From: JBBILO01 sp037444855
Lineage (GTDB): Bacteria > Patescibacteriota > Microgenomatia > UBA1406 > GWC2-37-13
DNA: 16,972 nucleotides
Direction: 5' to 3'
Assembly (NCBI GenBank): GCA_037444855.1
Contig: JBBILO010000016.1
Span: 1-16,972, forward strand
The position numbers were made by a program, and so were the translations under genes. The notes beneath the pieces are model-generated. The model was not told where the DNA came from, ran no database searches, and saw only the letters and a list, made by a program, of their open reading frames with translations. Each line of letters begins with the position of its first letter. Positions within the stretch are counted from its first letter, which is position 1. This document shows positions 14,384 through 16,972 of this stretch, one piece after another.

Positions 14384-15024
14384 AACTGATAAATATCTTC
14401 CTCTTTTATTGGCAAAAAACTACTGTTAATTCAATTGTGTCTTTAGCCCAAATCAACGAGTACTTATTGTGGTTTTTTAATATTTTTTCCTTCGAAAAAT
14501 TTTTTTCAAGAGTATTATTCTTTTTAGTTTAAAAAAAGGTTAAAGTCAAAGTTAAAAAATAATTATTTTTCTCTTTTATTTCATAATTATTTCTATAAAT
14601 CCATTCTTAATTTTGCTCATTTTTTTTATTCAAATCTTTGGATTGCTTTTATTGATTTTTATTGATTAAATTGCAATTATAAAAAAATAACTAGGTTAAT
14701 GAATACTAAATTAAAAAATAATTTTTAGCATATCATCATATATTTTGTTTTAAAAAACCTATTTTTTTCGGAATATCAAAAGCCCTATTTTTTCCAAAAT
14801 CTCAAGTATTCTTCAAAAAAGGAAGTTTAATTTTAAAGATTAAACCTAACGGTTTTTTTAAATGATATCAATAAAATTTTAGGGTAAACAAATTTGTCTA
14901 ACTTTATCTTTTTTTTAAACAAACGAAGAAACTAAAATAATGTAATGATGATCTTATTCTAGGGGATTGAACATAATAAGTTGTTTAAAATAACTTTTAG
15001 TTAATAGTCCCGATAATTTTATTT

Positions 15025-15050
15025 TATAATATAGACTGATAATCTATAAA
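15025..15050 (+). promoter_or_regulatory. Candidate -10 boxes for miaB
   Basis: TATAAT (15025-15030) lies 39 bases and TATAAA (15045-15050) 19 bases upstream of the ATG at 15070. Either predicts a short leader, unlike the leaderless pattern of other genes here. No Shine-Dalgarno sequence precedes the ATG. Confidence 0.4.
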
Positions 15051-15069
15051 AATAAGTTCAAAATCATCA

Positions 15070-16296
15070 ATGAAATACTTTATCAAAACTTTTGGCTGTC
15101 AACAAAACAAAGCAGACTCGGAACGAATTGCGGCCGCGTTTGAAGCCAGAGGGTTAAAAAAAGCAAAAAACTATTATGATGCTAATTATGTTGTGATTAA
15201 TACTTGCATGGTCCGTCAATCAGCGGAAGACAGAGTTTATGGGTTGGTAAACAATCTTTCAAAATTAAAAATTAAAAATTCAAAATTAAAAATTATTTTA
15301 ACCGGCTGTATGGTTGGGGTTGCTTTTAGAGATAAAAGCGGCAAACTTTTGAAAAAAATTAAAGAAAGAATGCCTGAGGTCGATGAATTTATGCCAATTG
15401 AGGAAGTTGGTTTTGATCATCCCCCAATTCGTCAAGACAAGCAAAATGCCTGGGTGCAGATTTCAAATGGTTGTAATAACTTTTGTACTTTTTGTGTAGT
15501 TCCCTTCACTAGAGGAAGAGAAATCAGTCGACCATTTGAAGAAATTATTGAAGAATGTTTAGAATTGAAAAAACAAGGATATGAATTAATCACTCTTCTT
15601 GGACAAAATGTCAACTCATACGGCGCAGATCTCATTTTAGGCGAAAAAAATATTCAAGTGATGAGAGATTTACCGGAAAAATATTTTAAAAAGTCAAACA
15701 TCAAAAGGCAAAAGTCAAAAATAGAAGTAAAAATTCAAAAATACAAATTATTTGGAAACAAAAAAATTAAGCCAGTCTATGTAAAACATCTCGGTCGTTA
15801 TCGCATCCCTACTCTTTTTCCTTATCTTTTAGAAAAAGTGGCTAAAATTGGTTTTAAAAAAGTTGATTTTATTTCCAGCAATCCATGGGATTTTTCCGAT
15901 GAATTAATTGATGTCATTGCCAGAAACGAAAATATTACTCGAACAATTCACCTCCCTGTTCAATCAGGTGATGATAATGTTCTAAAAAGAATGAACCGAT
16001 GGTATACGGCTGAACAATACCTTGAGCTAATAGAAAAGATTAGAAAAAAAATTACTCAAGTAAAATTTACTACTGACATTATTGTCGGGTTTTGCGGTGA
16101 AACTGAAAAAGAATTTAATAACACAGTAAAACTTTGTCAAAAAGTTGGTTTTGAGAAAGCTTACATTGCCATGTATTCTCCACGACCAATGACGGCGGCA
16201 ACAAAAGTCTTCAAAGATGATATCCCTTATGAGATCAAAAAAAAACGTTGGCTAATCTTGGAGAATCTGATTAATAAACCTCGTTTTAGGAATTAA
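15070..16296 (+). CDS. miaB: Radical-SAM tRNA methylthiotransferase (MiaB-type), no TRAM domain
   Basis: MiaB adds a methylthio group to i6A37 of tRNAs that read U-starting codons, using two 4Fe-4S clusters. The N-terminal cluster cysteines are Cys10 (TFGCQQNKADSE), Cys46 (INTCMVRQSAEDR) and Cys80 (TGCM). The radical-SAM motif is Cys135-x3-Cys139-x2-Cys142 in GCNNFCTFC. IHLPVQSGDDNVLKRMNR (293-310) and TDIIVGFCGET (335-345) also match MiaB. Two oddities: about 50 extra residues at roughly 190-245, rich in Lys and partly encoded by heptamer repeats, and an end at residue 408 (NKPRFRN), before the RNA-binding TRAM domain that normally closes the family at 430-450 aa. The related MtaB subfamily is less likely because of the GCQQNKADSE and VRQSAEDR signatures. 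Confidence 0.88.
   Translation: MKYFIKTFGCQQNKADSERIAAAFEARGLKKAKNYYDANYVVINTCMVRQSAEDRVYGLVNNLSKLKIKNSKLKIILTGCMVGVAFRDKSGKLLKKIKERMPEVDEFMPIEEVGFDHPPIRQDKQNAWVQISNGCNNFCTFCVVPFTRGREISRPFEEIIEECLELKKQGYELITLLGQNVNSYGADLILGEKNIQVMRDLPEKYFKKSNIKRQKSKIEVKIQKYKLFGNKKIKPVYVKHLGRYRIPTLFPYLLEKVAKIGFKKVDFISSNPWDFSDELIDVIARNENITRTIHLPVQSGDDNVLKRMNRWYTAEQYLELIEKIRKKITQVKFTTDIIVGFCGETEKEFNNTVKLCQKVGFEKAYIAMYSPRPMTAATKVFKDDIPYEIKKKRWLILENLINKPRFRN
15259..15293. repeat. Five tandem heptamers inside miaB
   Basis: Five units in a row: TCAAAAT, TAAAAAT, TAAAAAT, TCAAAAT, TAAAAAT (consensus T-M-AAAAT). They encode the Lys-rich linker SKLKIKNSKLKI at residues 64-75 of MiaB, a position where Lys-rich sequence is tolerated. 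The units are clearly related to the A/T heptamers at 220-247. Confidence 0.8.
15694..15749. repeat. About eight degenerate heptamers inside the miaB insertion
   Basis: The run divides into TCAAACA, TCAAAAG, GCAAAAG, TCAAAAA and then four weaker units. It encodes most of the Lys/Gln/Ile-rich segment at residues 209-227, within the extra ~50 residues of this MiaB. Confidence 0.6.
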
Positions 16297-16307
16297 TACA
16301 ATTTCAT

Positions 16308-16318
16308 TATGATAAAAT
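16308..16318 (+). promoter_or_regulatory. -10 region of rmlB
   Basis: Overlapping TATGAT (16308-16313) and TAAAAT (16313-16318) lie 12 and 7 bases before the ATG at 16326, in the 29-bp gap after miaB. The second again predicts an (almost) leaderless start. Confidence 0.4.
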
Positions 16319-16325
16319 TATTTAT

Positions 16326-16972
16326 ATGAAATTATTAGTCACCGGAGGAGCTGGTTTCATCGGTTCAAATTTTATCCTTTACTGGCTAAAAAAATATCCA
16401 CAAGACACAATAATTAATCTCGATAAACTAACTTATGCCGGTAATTTAGAAAATTTAAAAATTGTCGAAAGCGATCCTCACTATCATTTTGTAAAAGGTG
16501 ACATCACGAACCCTTCAATTGTTAACGATCTAACGAAAAAAATTGATATTATTATCCATTTTGCCGCTGAATCTCATGTTGATCGTTCTATCAAAGAACC
16601 AGCGCCTTTTATTGATACGAATATCACTGGAACATATGTTTTATTAGAAGCGGCTCTTAAAAATGGTAAAAAAAGATTCCATCATATCTCAACTGATGAA
16701 GTTTTTGGTGCATTACCTTTAAACTCAAAAGAAAAATTTAATGAAAAAACTCCTTATCACCCCAGAAGTCCTTATTCAGCATCAAAAGCGGCTTCAGATC
16801 ATTTAGTCCGTGCTTATTACTATACCTACAATTTACCCATTACGATCTCTAATTGTTCAAACAATTTCGGCCCCTTTCAATATCCGGAAAAATTAATCCC
16901 ATTAGCCATTACCAATATTCTAGAAGGAAAAAAAGTTCCCATTTACGGAGATGGTAATTATGTTCGTGATTG
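16326..16972 (+). CDS. rmlB: dTDP-glucose 4,6-dehydratase, 5' part (cut by window edge)
   Basis: RmlB converts dTDP-glucose to dTDP-4-keto-6-deoxyglucose, the committed step to dTDP-rhamnose and other deoxysugars. The visible 215 residues start with the NAD-binding LVTGGAGFIGSNF (4-16), followed by LDKLTYAGNLENL, the HFAAESHVDRS motif, HISTDEVFG (the catalytic Thr-Asp-Glu) and the YSASKAASDHLV motif with the catalytic Tyr and Lys. NCSNNFGPFQYPEKLIPL is diagnostic for RmlB within the extended short-chain dehydrogenases. The frame is open to the edge, and about a third of the gene lies outside. Rhamnose genes may follow. With the WecA-like and GT-C genes it suggests surface glycan synthesis. 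Confidence 0.95.
   Translation, partial: MKLLVTGGAGFIGSNFILYWLKKYPQDTIINLDKLTYAGNLENLKIVESDPHYHFVKGDITNPSIVNDLTKKIDIIIHFAAESHVDRSIKEPAPFIDTNITGTYVLLEAALKNGKKRFHHISTDEVFGALPLNSKEKFNEKTPYHPRSPYSASKAASDHLVRAYYYTYNLPITISNCSNNFGPFQYPEKLIPLAITNILEGKKVPIYGDGNYVRD

Larger units (their letters stand above)
14061..15024. other. Gene-free AT-rich stretch between divergent units
   Basis: About 1 kb without a credible reading frame on either strand and without family motifs. It separates the divergent secreted-protein unit and miaB. It holds a strong inverted repeat (14119-14144), a 13-bp tandem repeat (14358-14383), hexamer-like repeats GTTAAA-GTCAAA-GTTAAA (14539-14556), and a short hairpin AAACC-taac-GGTTT followed by a T run (14843-14859). 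Nothing identifies an RNA gene. The low complexity fits decayed sequence or a regulatory spacer. Confidence 0.5.

Overview
The window looks like chromosomal DNA from a low-GC member of the Candidate Phyla Radiation (Patescibacteria), probably near Microgenomates. This is inferred from gene content and style: very short intergenic spaces, almost no Shine-Dalgarno sequences, a groEL without the usual Gly-Met tail, a protease-less Lon-type ATPase, and a WecA-like transferase and small membrane proteins of the kind seen in that group. Genes end in TAA and also in TGA (archease, the 101-aa membrane protein, the secreted protein), so the code is standard rather than one with reassigned UGA. No phylogenetic test was possible.

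Left part (1-2611): the 3' end of a broken IS1595-type transposase is followed by an AT-rich palindromic block of heptamer repeats. Next comes a tight plus-strand operon of archease, the RNA ligase RtcB and a DUF458 RNase H-fold protein, which reads as an RNA repair or tRNA-splicing unit. A convergent Lon-like AAA+ ATPase without protease domain (2614-3663) is transcribed divergently from groES-groEL (3806-5761). The groESL promoter is near consensus, and a strong intrinsic terminator closes the operon.

Middle part (5927-11632): a Ca2+/cation antiporter-like membrane protein, a 666-bp stretch without genes, a tRNA-Tyr(GUA) on the minus strand with an atypical C1:G72 pair, a GT-C (family 39-like) membrane glycosyltransferase, a divergent D-2-hydroxyacid dehydrogenase, and a convergent serine hydroxymethyltransferase (glyA).

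Right part (11679-16972): a small DUF1648-like membrane protein overlaps a WecA/MraY-family glycosyl-1-phosphate transferase. On the minus strand lies a two-gene unit made of a secreted protein and a small four-helix membrane protein, which I do not recognise functionally. After a 1-kb gene-free AT-rich stretch come a MiaB-type radical-SAM methylthiotransferase and the start of rmlB (dTDP-glucose 4,6-dehydratase), cut by the window edge. The WecA-like enzyme, the GT-C transferase and RmlB point to cell-surface glycan assembly.

The clearest window-wide signal is regulatory. At least five genes have a TATAAT-like -10 box only 6-7 nt before the start codon, which predicts leaderless mRNAs. A second theme is heptameric A/T-rich repeats that occur both between genes and inside the miaB reading frame, where they coincide with a family-atypical insertion.
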